From: an uncultured bacterium
GTDB lineage: Bacteria; Verrucomicrobiota; Kiritimatiellia; CAIKKV01; CALHGX01
NCBI GenBank assembly: GCA_938031185.1
Contig: CALHGX010000071.1
Span: 1-41,192, forward strand
Direction of reading: 5' to 3'
Length of the DNA stretch: 41,192 bases
Positions 18,401 through 26,931 of the stretch are shown here, piece after piece; positions within the stretch are counted from its first letter, which is position 1; each line of letters begins with the position of its first letter. The notes under the pieces are model-generated. The model was not told the DNA's origin, ran no database searches, and saw only the letters and a list, made by a program, of their open reading frames with translations. Both the position numbers and the translations under genes were made by a program.

Positions 18401-20097
18401 GGTGGAACGGCCGGGCGGCCCCGGCGACCGCTTCGACGGAAGACGAAGACGCGGCATGGGCTCGAATCCCCATCCGCTTGCAGGCGGGGCGAAACCGGCT
18501 GCTGATTCGGCTTCGGAACATTCGAGGCGACGCCCGTTTCCAGGTTCGTCTGCTCGATCCCAGTGGCCATCCATTTGAAGAGTTGATCAGCACATCGGCC
18601 AATGCACCGCCGCCTACTGTGCGGCTCCTGCCGCCGATCCCGCTCTCTGAAAGAGAGGCCGTTTACAGCGAAACAATGTCGGAAGACCGCATCCGATTCT
18701 CTACGAGCGCCATCGGACAACCCCATTTGATCAAGTGCTCACACTACCCGAATTGGAGAGTCCGTGGCGCGGAAGCCGTCTATCGCGTCACGCCTGGGTT
18801 CATGCTGGTCTATCCGACCCAACGGGACGTGGAGCTTTGCTATGGGGCGCTTTGGAGCGACCGACTCGGGCGGTGGCTGACCGCGGGAGGATGGCTGGCC
18901 GTGCTGATCGCGCTTCTTAAACGACCGGCATCCCGTCGCCTCCTGGGCCCCTTCGGCCATCGCGTCACATGGCTCAAGCTGCTCGACGGCACCATGGGAA
19001 TGATGCTTTGCTGGCTCATCAGCCTGCTGCGTCATGCCTTCGGACGCGCAGAAGCGCCGGTTGTTGCGCCGATGCCGCCGCGCCGCGCCTTGATCATTCG
19101 CCCTGGCGGCATGGGCGACATGATTCTCCTGCTTCCTGTTCTGCGGCATCTGCAAGCCGTTTTCCCCTCCATGACGTTCGACATCGTCTGCGAGCGCCGC
19201 AACCGCGCCGTGCTGGCGCTGGCCGGCTGGGCCCGTCGCGCGCTCGCCTATGACGCCCACCCGCTGCGTTTGCTGTGGACCTTGCGACGCCGCAGGTACG
19301 ATCTCGCCATCGACGCCGAGCAATACCACTATTTTTCGGCCGTCATTGCCTGGTGGAGCGGCGCGCCCATCCGAATCGGCTTCAAGATCAATCCGGCGCG
19401 CAATCATCTTTACACCCACCTGGTCAACTACTCCCTTGACGGGCCGGAGACGGAACAATTCATGCGGCTGCTGACTCCGTTTGTTGCGCCGGCCGGTCCG
19501 GCGGTTTTGGAGGGGACGCTTTCGGCGCCGTATGACGCGTTGGCGCCCGCGGACGAGAAGCGGCTGGAGCGGCTGATGCTGGCCCGAGGCTTGCCGGTGG
19601 CCGTGGACCCGGGCAGCAACGCGCCCTTCAAACGCTGGCCGGTTGAGCGCTTCCGCGAGTTGATCGAACGCCTGCTTGCCGCCGGCTTCGGCGTGGTGTT
19701 GGTGGGACAACCTGACCGCGCAACGAAGCGGGTCTTGGAAACGCTGCCACGCTCCGCCGGTGGGGCGTTGGAGATGTTTGATGGTTGTTTTTCTCTTGCC
19801 CAGACCGCCGCCATTCTGGCACGCGCCCGCTTGTTCGTCGGCAACGATTCCGGCCTCGCTCATCTCGCGGCGGCGCTGGGCACGCCCACCGTGGTGATCT
19901 TCGGCCCTACGGACGAGCGAAAGTGGGGCCTTTCCGATGAACGCCATGCCGTTGTGCGCCGCGCGATCGGTTGCGCTCCTTGCTGCATTTTCGGCTACCG
20001 CAAGTTCTGCCGCCACAGCGCGTGCATCAGAGACCTGCCGCTGGAGGCCGTGCTGGCTGCCTGCGAGCGGTTCCTGGGACGCCCCTTGAGGCCTTGA
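15469..20097 (+). CDS. Giant fusion: GT-C-like membrane protein + sugar-binding-like domain + GT9 glycosyltransferase
   Basis: A single 1542-residue frame starts at GTG 1 base after purM. It contains, in order: a signal-like N-terminus (to about 35, cutting near AAFADA); a beta-rich extracytoplasmic region (36-250); about a dozen membrane helices (255-690) with a first-loop GDTPAH motif (327-332) and GFPMFQFYFPLPYLL, as in the 6-pyruvoyl-tetrahydropterin-synthase-related membrane family (GT-C-like); a periplasmic stretch; a galactose-binding-like jelly roll (about 925-1035, VWWNG, RIPIRLQAGRNRLLIRLRN); two more helices (about 1138-1192); and a complete GT9/heptosyltransferase domain (1205-1540, IIRPGGMGD, VDPGSNAPFKRWP, FVGNDSGLAHLAAALGTP). 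It is probably involved in lipopolysaccharide or exopolysaccharide assembly, with sugar addition on both membrane faces possible. Donor and acceptor are unknown. Confidence 0.8.
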   Translation: MHWLRRIARRPCRSAVRGAFAALWMAAVPAAFADAIRLRLHTELDIQPPHAVARIEVSNLGTEAAYSIRTDVLLEETGDVSALESIPRLRSGETADRECRLVLPSQPGQHVLLVRARYTDRRGFPYSAVQAVPLTVEADEAPPAWLQGEMQLVLLDKGAAVVKLRLTSVDEEDRDVRIRLWMPHEIEAPPERHVVVPAYGHASVEMSIPRSRVRPGSIYPIYALAHYVADGYRHTLPIPGVAQRRPVAPLSALRDPWTLWAVAAAAVFFLVAQALGRFRPAFVRQQSASARLRAAWFDALFLIALTVFIAAHLAPGAWVLDTVTAGGDTPAHRYLVTRLRDQLRQHGPIISWASGWWCGFPMFQFYFPLPYLLMAMMSFLLPLNVAFKLVSVSGLLALPAASYAAGRRMGLPRPAPLLMAVAALPLLFARTHTMWGVNIHSTLAGMIANSVSFPLMLLTVAAGFRDARDHRFRLGTVLLMAALIGSHFFTAVMGAATLALVPFLPGQPDRRAALRVLLREAGLAVLLMAWWLVPLVAKSDYSMEFGVNWPVTLRQGFPGYTRWLLPFALAAPILAWHRRQPAVWLWVWMGVASSLLFYFGNALSPVFVNVRLWPFVFHAFLVLAAAGMGLLLAFRRAAAWAVLALTLATLRTLSQIENQPGDWAAAAAAPCAAWNYEGLERKPYWSVIRDLVLPLDGTPGRLANDLSDENTALGSSRVFECVPSLIRKPVLEGGLVNSALGALFAYYVQGEMSSSSAGLPTILRPARFDPETGTRRLELLNVKHFIARDANTKDVLRRHPDWQMLCEAEGWALFELRSNDGRYVVVPPRPPLFVETSRWKEHTLEWLYTPAWLDQPVVFVPPGAKAPPNAPPAVSASAFRPALAQAKTPSGEICDWLRLGPFSRMPPPLAEPAADPCEGDRALGRRWTAFFSPAPQVVNVFAPDRRYAAVYYFANIFAPAEADAVLLCGAAARQADVWWNGRAAPATASTEDEDAAWARIPIRLQAGRNRLLIRLRNIRGDARFQVRLLDPSGHPFEELISTSANAPPPTVRLLPPIPLSEREAVYSETMSEDRIRFSTSAIGQPHLIKCSHYPNWRVRGAEAVYRVTPGFMLVYPTQRDVELCYGALWSDRLGRWLTAGGWLAVLIALLKRPASRRLLGPFGHRVTWLKLLDGTMGMMLCWLISLLRHAFGRAEAPVVAPMPPRRALIIRPGGMGDMILLLPVLRHLQAVFPSMTFDIVCERRNRAVLALAGWARRALAYDAHPLRLLWTLRRRRYDLAIDAEQYHYFSAVIAWWSGAPIRIGFKINPARNHLYTHLVNYSLDGPETEQFMRLLTPFVAPAGPAVLEGTLSAPYDALAPADEKRLERLMLARGLPVAVDPGSNAPFKRWPVERFRELIERLLAAGFGVVLVGQPDRATKRVLETLPRSAGGALEMFDGCFSLAQTAAILARARLFVGNDSGLAHLAAALGTPTVVIFGPTDERKWGLSDERHAVVRRAIGCAPCCIFGYRKFCRHSACIRDLPLEAVLAACERFLGRPLRP

Positions 20098-20175
20098 ACG
20101 CCACGTCTCCAAGGACCGCTTCAGGGGCGTTGGGGCGTTGACTTTCTCTTTTTGTTTCGTTAGGGAATAGGCGAA

Positions 20176-20592
20176 ATGAAGAGGCTGTCTTGTTCCTCGA
20201 CGCCACCGCGGGCCGCAACCGACGCGCTGACGATTCGCAACCTTCGCGCGCGCTGCATTCTTGGTGTGGAAGAATGGGAACGGGCCAAGAAACAGGAAGT
20301 CTTGATCACAGTTGTCCTGCGAACCGATCTTCGCCGTGCGGGCCGCACGGACCGGCTGGAAGACTCCGTGGACTACAAGGCCGTGAAAGAACGAATCTTG
20401 GACGAAGTGGAAAGGTCATCCTTCCACCTGCTGGAGCGGCTGGCGGAATGCGTGGCGGATGTCTGCTTGTCTGCTGCCCGCGTTCGGCAGGTCGAGGTCA
20501 CCATTCAGAAGCCGGGCGCCCTTCGATTCGCCCAGTGCGCCGAAATAGCCATCACGCGCCGCCATGAGCGCGGACACCGCTCGGCTCGATGA
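20176..20592 (+). CDS. folB: Dihydroneopterin aldolase
   Basis: FolB cleaves 7,8-dihydroneopterin in folate synthesis. The 138-residue protein has the FolB core LTIRNLRARCILGVEEWER (active-site Glu in the VEEWE region), the EDSVDYKAVKERI segment, FHLLERLAE, and the C-terminal QKPGALRFA loop with the conserved Lys. The first 15 residues extend beyond the usual start, but no closer start codon exists before the core. The gap of 78 bases upstream holds only imperfect GGCGTT repeats. Confidence 0.9.
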   Translation: MKRLSCSSTPPRAATDALTIRNLRARCILGVEEWERAKKQEVLITVVLRTDLRRAGRTDRLEDSVDYKAVKERILDEVERSSFHLLERLAECVADVCLSAARVRQVEVTIQKPGALRFAQCAEIAITRRHERGHRSAR

Positions 20593-20631
20593 GCATGACA
20601 TCCTTCCTTCGAACCTGAAACAACGCGTCGC

Positions 20632-21861
20632 ATGCCGACTGAGCAAACACAATTCCGACGCCAGCGGATCCTTTCCGTGGTGGCCGCGCGCCCCAACTTC
20701 ATGAAGATCGCCCCCTTCGCCCGAGAGCTGGTCCGACACAGGGAGACGGTCGAACACATCTTGGTGCATACCGGTCAGCATTACGACGAGGCGATGTCGG
20801 ATGCTTTTTTCCGCACGCTGGGCATTCCTCAGCCGGATGTGCACCTCGGCATTGGGTCGGGCACCCATGCCGAGCAGGTTGGTCGCACCATGATGGCGTT
20901 CGAGCCGATTTTGCGCGAGCGCCGTCCTGATTGGGTCGTCGTGGTGGGCGACGTCAACGCCACTTGCGCTTGCGCCATCACGGCGCGCAAGGAGTGCGTG
21001 CGCCTCGCGCACATCGAGGCCGGGTTGCGATCATTCGATATGGAAATGCCCGAAGAAATCAACCGCATCATCACCGACCGCCTTTCGGATGCGCTCTTCA
21101 CGACGGACGCGATCGCCGACGGTCATCTCAAGGCCGAGGGAGTGCCGCCCGAGCGCATCGCTCGGGTGGGCAACATCATGATCGATTCCCTTGAGGAGCA
21201 TCGCGAGGCGGCCGCCCGCCTGGACCCCAATTCCATCTGCGCCCGGCGCCGCCTGCCCGGCGCTACGCATCCTTTGCCGCCGCTGGAAGACGGACGCTGG
21301 GCGGTGTTGACTTTACATCGCCCGTCCAACGTGGACGATCCCGCCACGCTGCAGCCACTGGCGGAATTGTTCGCCAAAGAACTCGCGGCCGAACAACCGT
21401 TGATCTGGCCGCTGCATCCCCGCTGTCTTCGGCAGCTGGAGCAGATCGGATTGCTCGATCGCCTGCGGCGCACGCCGGGGCTTGTTCTGACCCATCCGCT
21501 CGAATACGATGCCATGTTGCGCCTGACCATGGGCGCGCGCGTGGCGCTCACCGACAGCGGCGGTTTGCAGGAGGAATGTTGCGTATGGGGCGTTCCGTTC
21601 GTGGCCCTGCGATGGAACACCGAGCGCCCCATCACCCTTGCCGAACACGGAGGCACCGGCCTGCTCGCGGGCAACGATCCTCAGCGGGTTCGCGAGGCCT
21701 ACCAGCAGGCCTGCCGCATGCCCAGGGCGGCCCACCGCCCTCCATTATGGGACGGACACACCGCCGCCCGCATCGTCGAACGGTTGCTTGCCTGGCCGGC
21801 GAGTGGCGGACCGGCAAGCGAACGCAACACCCCTTTCATCAGGGAGAACAAAGGTCCATGA
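20632..21861 (+). CDS. wecB: UDP-N-acetylglucosamine 2-epimerase (non-hydrolysing)
   Basis: The enzyme interconverts UDP-GlcNAc and UDP-ManNAc for surface polysaccharides. The 409-residue protein has RILSVVAARPNFMKIAP, HTGQHYD, the GDVNAT site, HIEAGLRSFD and PEEINRIITDRLSD (two catalytic Glu), LTLHRPSNVD (catalytic His), and LTDSGGLQEE. The family usually reads TR or RNEN at some of these sites; those differences are mild. The length is slightly above the usual 370-385 residues, with extensions at both ends. Its stop overlaps the next start as ATGA, so it is coupled to the epimerase gene. Confidence 0.95.
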   Translation: MPTEQTQFRRQRILSVVAARPNFMKIAPFARELVRHRETVEHILVHTGQHYDEAMSDAFFRTLGIPQPDVHLGIGSGTHAEQVGRTMMAFEPILRERRPDWVVVVGDVNATCACAITARKECVRLAHIEAGLRSFDMEMPEEINRIITDRLSDALFTTDAIADGHLKAEGVPPERIARVGNIMIDSLEEHREAAARLDPNSICARRRLPGATHPLPPLEDGRWAVLTLHRPSNVDDPATLQPLAELFAKELAAEQPLIWPLHPRCLRQLEQIGLLDRLRRTPGLVLTHPLEYDAMLRLTMGARVALTDSGGLQEECCVWGVPFVALRWNTERPITLAEHGGTGLLAGNDPQRVREAYQQACRMPRAAHRPPLWDGHTAARIVERLLAWPASGGPASERNTPFIRENKGP

Positions 21862-22817
21862 AAATACTTGTCACCGGCGCCGCGGGCTTCATCGGGTTTC
21901 ATCTCGCCGATACCCTTCTTAAGCAGGGACACGAGGTGATCGGGCTCGACAATTTCAACGACTACTATTGCCCCCGCCTGAAGCGAGACCGGCATGCCCT
22001 GTTGGAATGCCAGCCGACCTACACAGGCATCGAGGCAGACCTGTGCGATTACGATCGGTTGGGAAAGATTTTCGAAGAGCATGCCCCTCCGCTGGTCTGT
22101 CATTTGGCGGCCCAGGCCGGCGTACGGTATTCCCTCACGCACCCGTTCGTCTACCAGCGCGCGAACCTGGAAGGCTTTCTCAACATCCTCGAGGCCTGCC
22201 GGCGCCACAAAGTCAGCCGCCTTGTCTACGCCTCCAGCTCCAGTGTGTACGGGGGCAATACCAAGCTGCCGTTCAGCGAGGCCGACCGGGTGGACTCGCC
22301 CGTCAGCCTGTATGCGGCCACAAAGAAGGCCAATGAGCTGATGGCGCACACGTACAGCCACCTCTACGGCATTCAGACCATCGGGTTGCGTTTCTTCACG
22401 GTGTACGGTCCTTGGGGACGGCCGGATATGGCGATGTGGCTTTTTACGGAGGCGCTGCTGGCCGGGAAACCAATTCCCGTTTTCAACCACGGCCGCATGC
22501 GTCGCGATTTCACCTATATTGACGACATCGTCGCCGGCGTCATCGCCTCGCTGTTTCGGCGGGAGCTGGACCGCTATGAGGTGTTCAACCTCGGCCATCA
22601 CCATCCCGAGGCGCTGCTGGACATGATCGGCGTGCTGGCCGACACGCTTGGCGTGAAGCCCCAGATGAACCTGCTGCCGCTTCAGCCCGGCGACGTGGAG
22701 GCCACATATGCCGATATTGACAAGGCACGCGCCAAGCTGGATTTCGAGCCGCGGACGCCCATTCGCGAAGGCATTCCACGCTTCGTCGCGTGGTATCGTG
22801 AATACCATCACTGCTAA
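21858..22817 (+). CDS. NAD-dependent epimerase, UDP-glucuronate 4-epimerase type
   Basis: This is a 319-residue extended short-chain dehydrogenase. It has the Rossmann motif GAAGFIG (7-13), Ser127-129 and the YxxxK pair Tyr152/Lys156, and the segment NFNDYYCPRLKRDR, characteristic of UDP-glucuronate 4-epimerases (UDP-GlcA to UDP-GalA). LRFFTVYGPWGRPDMA and RRDFTYIDDI are also typical. The gene sits between wecB (ATGA overlap) and ugd, whose product UDP-GlcA would be its substrate, which supports the specificity. UDP-glucose 4-epimerase is the less likely alternative. Confidence 0.88.
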   Translation: MKILVTGAAGFIGFHLADTLLKQGHEVIGLDNFNDYYCPRLKRDRHALLECQPTYTGIEADLCDYDRLGKIFEEHAPPLVCHLAAQAGVRYSLTHPFVYQRANLEGFLNILEACRRHKVSRLVYASSSSVYGGNTKLPFSEADRVDSPVSLYAATKKANELMAHTYSHLYGIQTIGLRFFTVYGPWGRPDMAMWLFTEALLAGKPIPVFNHGRMRRDFTYIDDIVAGVIASLFRRELDRYEVFNLGHHHPEALLDMIGVLADTLGVKPQMNLLPLQPGDVEATYADIDKARAKLDFEPRTPIREGIPRFVAWYREYHHC

Positions 22818-22880
22818 AGCCGGCTGTTTTGAACCGGGGGGAAAGAACCCATCACGGAACGTTGACGTTGGAGTAAAGCC

Positions 22881-24257
22881 ATGAGCAAAAGCCTCAGCAT
22901 TCTCTGTATCGGCGCCGGTTACGTCGGCGGCCCAACCATGGCCATGATCGCGCGCCATTGCCCCGAACATCGCGTGACGGTCGTGGATATTGACGCCGCG
23001 CGAATCCGCGCGTGGCAGTCCGATGTCCTCCCTATTTACGAGCCCGGCCTCAAGGAAGTCGTACAGGCCTCTCTGGGGCGCAATCTTTTCTTCTCCACCG
23101 ACATCGCCGGCGGCATCGCGCAGGCCGACATTATTTTCGTCAGCGTCAGCACACCCACCAAACTCTTCGGCGAAGGCGCGGGACGGGCGGCCGATCTGCA
23201 GTACTGGGAACGCACAGCTCGGGAAATTTTGACCCATGCCACCAAGGACGTCGTGGTCGTGGAAAAGAGCACGCTGCCTGTGCGCACCGCCGAGGCGATG
23301 GAACGAATTCTCCGCGCGGGACGCCCGGGGATTCATTTCGAAGTCGTGTCGAATCCGGAGTTTCTGGCCGAAGGAACGGCCGTGCATGATTTGTTGAGCC
23401 CGGACCGGGTCTTGATCGGGGGGCACGACACGGCGGCCGGGCGGCAGGCGGTCGCCGCGATAGCCGATTTGTACGCCCATTGGGTGCCCCGGGATCGCAT
23501 CCTGACCACGAGCCTTTGGTCCAGCGAGCTGTCCAAGCTGGCGGCCAACGCGTTTCTGGCTCAACGCATCAGCTCGATCAACAGCCTCTCCGCCCTTTGC
23601 GAGCGCACCGAGGCGGACATCACCGAAGTGGCTCGCGCCATCGGCATGGACCGGCGGATCGGGCCGCGCTTTCTCAACGCCAGCGTCGGATTCGGCGGCT
23701 CGTGCTTCCGGAAGGACATTCTCAACCTCGTTTATCTCTGCGAGCACTACGGCTTGCACGAAGTGGCCGCCTATTGGGAACAGGTCGTGCGGATGAACGA
23801 CTACCAGGAGGATCGTTTCGTGCACCGCATGATCACGGCGATGTTCAACACCATCGCGGGCAAACGTATTGCCGTGTTCGGCTTCGCGTTCAAGGCGGAT
23901 ACCGGCGACACGCGGGAAAGCCCCGCCATTCGTGTCTGCGAGCGGCTTGCTCAGGAACGGGCGCAACTGGTGGTGACGGATCCCCAAGCGTTGGACAACG
24001 CCCGACAGGAACTTGCCGCTCGACAGGTGCCCGCCGAATTCGAAGCCGATCCCTGCGAGGCCGCCCGCGGGGCTCATGCCATCGCCGTGCTGACGGAATG
24101 GGCGGAGTATGAAAAGCTGGATTATCGCCGCATCTTTGCGGACATGACCAAGCCGGCCTTTCTCTTCGACGGCCGCAACCGGCTGAACCACCCCGAACTG
24201 CACGCCATCGGCTTCAACGTCTATCCGATCGGCAAGCCCCCGCTGACCCATCTCTGA
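22881..24257 (+). CDS. ugd: UDP-glucose 6-dehydrogenase, eukaryote-like type
   Basis: The enzyme oxidises UDP-glucose twice with NAD to UDP-glucuronate. The 458-residue protein has the N-terminal Rossmann motif GAGYVGGPT, the STPTKLFGEGAGRAADLQYWE segment (animal/plant-type enzymes read NTPTK..G.GKGRAADL), SNPEFLAEGTAV, and the catalytic Cys275 in FGGSCFRKD. Bacterial short-type enzymes lack the PTK...RAADL segment, so this belongs to the longer eukaryote-like branch. It lies 63 bases after the epimerase gene. Confidence 0.95.
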   Translation: MSKSLSILCIGAGYVGGPTMAMIARHCPEHRVTVVDIDAARIRAWQSDVLPIYEPGLKEVVQASLGRNLFFSTDIAGGIAQADIIFVSVSTPTKLFGEGAGRAADLQYWERTAREILTHATKDVVVVEKSTLPVRTAEAMERILRAGRPGIHFEVVSNPEFLAEGTAVHDLLSPDRVLIGGHDTAAGRQAVAAIADLYAHWVPRDRILTTSLWSSELSKLAANAFLAQRISSINSLSALCERTEADITEVARAIGMDRRIGPRFLNASVGFGGSCFRKDILNLVYLCEHYGLHEVAAYWEQVVRMNDYQEDRFVHRMITAMFNTIAGKRIAVFGFAFKADTGDTRESPAIRVCERLAQERAQLVVTDPQALDNARQELAARQVPAEFEADPCEAARGAHAIAVLTEWAEYEKLDYRRIFADMTKPAFLFDGRNRLNHPELHAIGFNVYPIGKPPLTHL

Positions 24258-24325
24258 AGGGGCTCCGTTTTTCTGCGGTGTTGGCGCGAGAGGTGCTATT
24301 CAACGCGCTTCGCGCTGTCGGCGTC

Positions 24326-24358
24326 GCGCCGGGGCAGTGCCCGCGCCAAGGTTTTTTC
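24326..24358 (+). terminator. Probable intrinsic terminator after ugd
   Basis: GGGC-AGT-GCCC forms the inner stem, with flanking GCGC/GCGC pairs across a 2-base bulge (24326-24346), followed by CAAGG and a run of six T. It lies about 70 bases after the ugd stop and before the two-component genes. Confidence 0.5.
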
Positions 24359-24434
24359 TTCCGCGGCGGCTGATCAGGCTCTATGCTGAGGGAGGTTGCG
24401 CCGCATCCTTTCGCGAGAGGGAAGGAGTTGTCAA

Positions 24435-25127
24435 ATGACCCGAAAGAACCTGTTTATTGTCGAGGACGAAGAAGACATTCTGGAACTGCTGCGGCATCGG
24501 CTGACGCGCGAAGGCTTCATTGTGACAACGGCCTCACGGGGGGAGGATGCCCTGAAAGCCATTCAGCGCAAGCTGCCGGATTTGGTGCTGCTGGATCTCA
24601 TGCTGCCGGGACTGGACGGACTGGAGGTCTGCCGCGCGCTCAAGAAGAACCCCAAGACCGCCTCGGTGCCGGTGATCATGGTTACGGCCAAAGGGGAGGA
24701 AAGCGACGTCGTGGCAGGTTTGGAAGTGGGCGCGGACGACTACGTGGTCAAGCCGTTCAACACCCGGGTGTTGATCGCCCGCATTCGCGCGGTGCTGCGG
24801 CGGAAAGAGGAACCGCCGCCGGACCGCGATGCCACCATCCATATCCACGATATCGAGATCAATCCCGGGCGGCATGAGGTGAAGGTCAAGGGGGTGCCGG
24901 TGGAAATGACCTTTTCGGAGCTGCGAATTCTTCACCTCCTGGCGAGCCGGCCGGGGTGGGTCATGACGCGGGAACAGATCGTGGACGCCGTGCATGGAGA
25001 GGATTATCCCGTCACGGACCGTGCGGTGGACGTGCAGATCGTGGGCATTCGGCGGAAGTTGGGACCGCGGGCGGACAGCATCGAGACCGTCCGCGGGGTG
25101 GGCTACCGCTTCAAAGAAAGAGGTTGA
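24435..25127 (+). CDS. PhoB/OmpR-family response regulator
   Basis: The 230-residue protein has an N-terminal receiver domain with acidic pocket ED at 10-11, phospho-acceptor Asp54 in LLDLMLPG, conserved Thr in MVTAK and Lys in VVKPF. The C-terminal OmpR-type winged helix (about 130-230) ends in ETVRGVGYRFKE. The DNA-binding half resembles PhoB. The start follows GAAGGAG by 8 bases. It is followed 4 bases later by its probable kinase. No pst, phoU or phosphatase gene is nearby, so a phosphate-starvation role is unproven. Confidence 0.93.
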   Translation: MTRKNLFIVEDEEDILELLRHRLTREGFIVTTASRGEDALKAIQRKLPDLVLLDLMLPGLDGLEVCRALKKNPKTASVPVIMVTAKGEESDVVAGLEVGADDYVVKPFNTRVLIARIRAVLRRKEEPPPDRDATIHIHDIEINPGRHEVKVKGVPVEMTFSELRILHLLASRPGWVMTREQIVDAVHGEDYPVTDRAVDVQIVGIRRKLGPRADSIETVRGVGYRFKERG

Positions 25128-25131
25128 AGCC

Positions 25132-26931
25132 ATGCGGCTTTTGTGGCGGCTTTACGCGGCGTTCCTCGTGACCACCCTGCTGGCGCTGGCCACCACCGTT
25201 TGGTTTGCGAACCACACGTTTCGCCGGTTCTACCGGCAGCAGGCCATGGTGGAACTGATGGCGGAGGCTCGCGCGCTGGCCGAAGACTTGGGCGCCCACT
25301 GGGCGGAGGACGGACGCGAGGCCGCTGTGCGGTGGTGCGCGGTGTTCGGTCGGTCGGGCCGCCTGCGCGCGACCGTGGTGCTCGCCGACGGCACCGTGGC
25401 GGCAGACTCCGAGCACGATGCATTCCTGATGGAGAACCACAAGAGCCGTCCGGAGATCGCGCGAGCTCTGGCGGGCGAGATGGGGGAGGCGGATCGGTTC
25501 AGCGAGACAGCGCGGCGAAGCATGTTCTACGTGGCTGCGCCGGTGCGGTCGGGTGGTCGGGTGGTGGCTGCCGCCCGAATCGCGCGGCCGGTGGTGCCCC
25601 TCGAAAACGCGTTGCGAACGGTTGGTCGGCACGCGGCGCTGGGCGGTCTTGCGGCCGCGGCGCTTTTTGCGCTTGCCGCGCTGGCGCTGGGGCAGCGCAT
25701 CAGCGGCCCCTTGAACGAGATGCGGGATGTGGCCGGACGGTTGGCCCGCGGCGATTTGGGTGCGCGAGTGCCGGTCCCGCCGGACGCCGACATGGCGGCG
25801 CTGGCCCGGGCTTTGAACAAGATGGCGGAACAACTGGACCGGCGCATGGAGACCATCCTGCAGCAAAGCAATGAGCAGCGGGCCGTGTTCGCCAGCATGG
25901 TCGAAGGCGTTCTGGCGGTGGACCGCGAGGAGCGCGTCTTGCGGCTGAACGCCGCGGCCGCCCGGCTGTTGGACCTGGACGCGGAACGGGCGCGCGGCCG
26001 CCCGATTCAGGAAGTGGTTCGCCACATCGAACTGCAGCGCCTGATCACGAACGCCCTCGCCTCGGAAATGCCCGTGGAGGCGGAAATTGCCCTCTACGGG
26101 AATGAAGATCGCTTCCTTCAGTTGCACGGCACGGCGCTGACGGACGCATCCGGGGCCAAGATGGGCGCGCTGGTGGTGCTGCACGACATCACGCGGCTGA
26201 AGCGGTTGGAAACGGTGCGGCGCGATTTTGTGGCCAACGTGTCGCATGAATTGAAGACGCCGATCACGGCGTTGCAGGGGTGTGTCGAGACGTTGCTGGA
26301 CGAACCGGATGCGCTGCCGGAGGATACACGCCGTTTCCTGGAAATGATGCAGCGGCAGGCGGTGCGACTTCAGGCCATCGTGGAGGACTTGCTCATGCTG
26401 GCTCGGATGGAACACGATGCGGAGCGGCATTGCGTTACGGTGGATCCCGGGTCCGTCCGCGAAGTTCTACGCCGGGCTGTGCAGGCCTTTGCCAAGCCCG
26501 CCAATGGGAAGGGGATCGCCCTCGCGCTGCAATGCGAAGAGGAATTGACGGCGCCGATCAACGCCCCGTTGCTGGAACAGGCCGTGGGGAACCTGCTGGA
26601 TAATGCCATCAAGTACAGCGAGTCCGGAACAAGGGTGACGGTCGAAGGCGCCGTCGAGGGCGGGGATATCGTGGTTCGCGTGAAGGACGAGGGGCCGGGC
26701 ATTGAACGGCGGCACCTGAACCGGATATTCGAGCGCTTCTATCGCGTTGATCAGGCGCGAAGCCGGGCGTTGGGCGGCACGGGGCTTGGTCTGGCCATCG
26801 TCAAGCATATCGCGGCTGTTCACGGCGGCACGGTGGCCGTGGAAAGCACGCCGGGGCAGGGCAGCGTCTTCAGCATCCGCCTCCCCGCCCCGGCCACCGC
26901 CGCGGGAGCGCCGGGTAGTCCCACCGCCTAG
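25132..26931 (+). CDS. PhoR-like sensor histidine kinase
   Basis: The 599-residue inner-membrane kinase has TM1 (about 8-26), an extracytoplasmic sensor region (27-160, with TVVLADGTVAADS and MFYVAAPVRSGG, Cache-like), TM2 (about 167-187), HAMP (188-240), a PAS domain (about 251-355), and HisKA with phospho-His372 in FVANVSHELKTPI. The ATPase domain has the N box (NLLDNAIKYS), G1 (DEGPGI), F box (IFERFYRVD) and G2 (GGTGLGLAIVK). It forms a two-gene unit with the regulator upstream. Its TAG stop shares the palindromic CTAG with the stop of the opposite-strand porin gene. Confidence 0.93.
   Translation: MRLLWRLYAAFLVTTLLALATTVWFANHTFRRFYRQQAMVELMAEARALAEDLGAHWAEDGREAAVRWCAVFGRSGRLRATVVLADGTVAADSEHDAFLMENHKSRPEIARALAGEMGEADRFSETARRSMFYVAAPVRSGGRVVAAARIARPVVPLENALRTVGRHAALGGLAAAALFALAALALGQRISGPLNEMRDVAGRLARGDLGARVPVPPDADMAALARALNKMAEQLDRRMETILQQSNEQRAVFASMVEGVLAVDREERVLRLNAAAARLLDLDAERARGRPIQEVVRHIELQRLITNALASEMPVEAEIALYGNEDRFLQLHGTALTDASGAKMGALVVLHDITRLKRLETVRRDFVANVSHELKTPITALQGCVETLLDEPDALPEDTRRFLEMMQRQAVRLQAIVEDLLMLARMEHDAERHCVTVDPGSVREVLRRAVQAFAKPANGKGIALALQCEEELTAPINAPLLEQAVGNLLDNAIKYSESGTRVTVEGAVEGGDIVVRVKDEGPGIERRHLNRIFERFYRVDQARSRALGGTGLGLAIVKHIAAVHGGTVAVESTPGQGSVFSIRLPAPATAAGAPGSPTA

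Noticed and set aside
21699-24251. 850-residue open frame on the minus strand
   Set aside because: It lies antisense to wecB, the epimerase gene and ugd, all firmly identified, and shows no motifs. It is a codon-bias shadow of GC-rich coding DNA.
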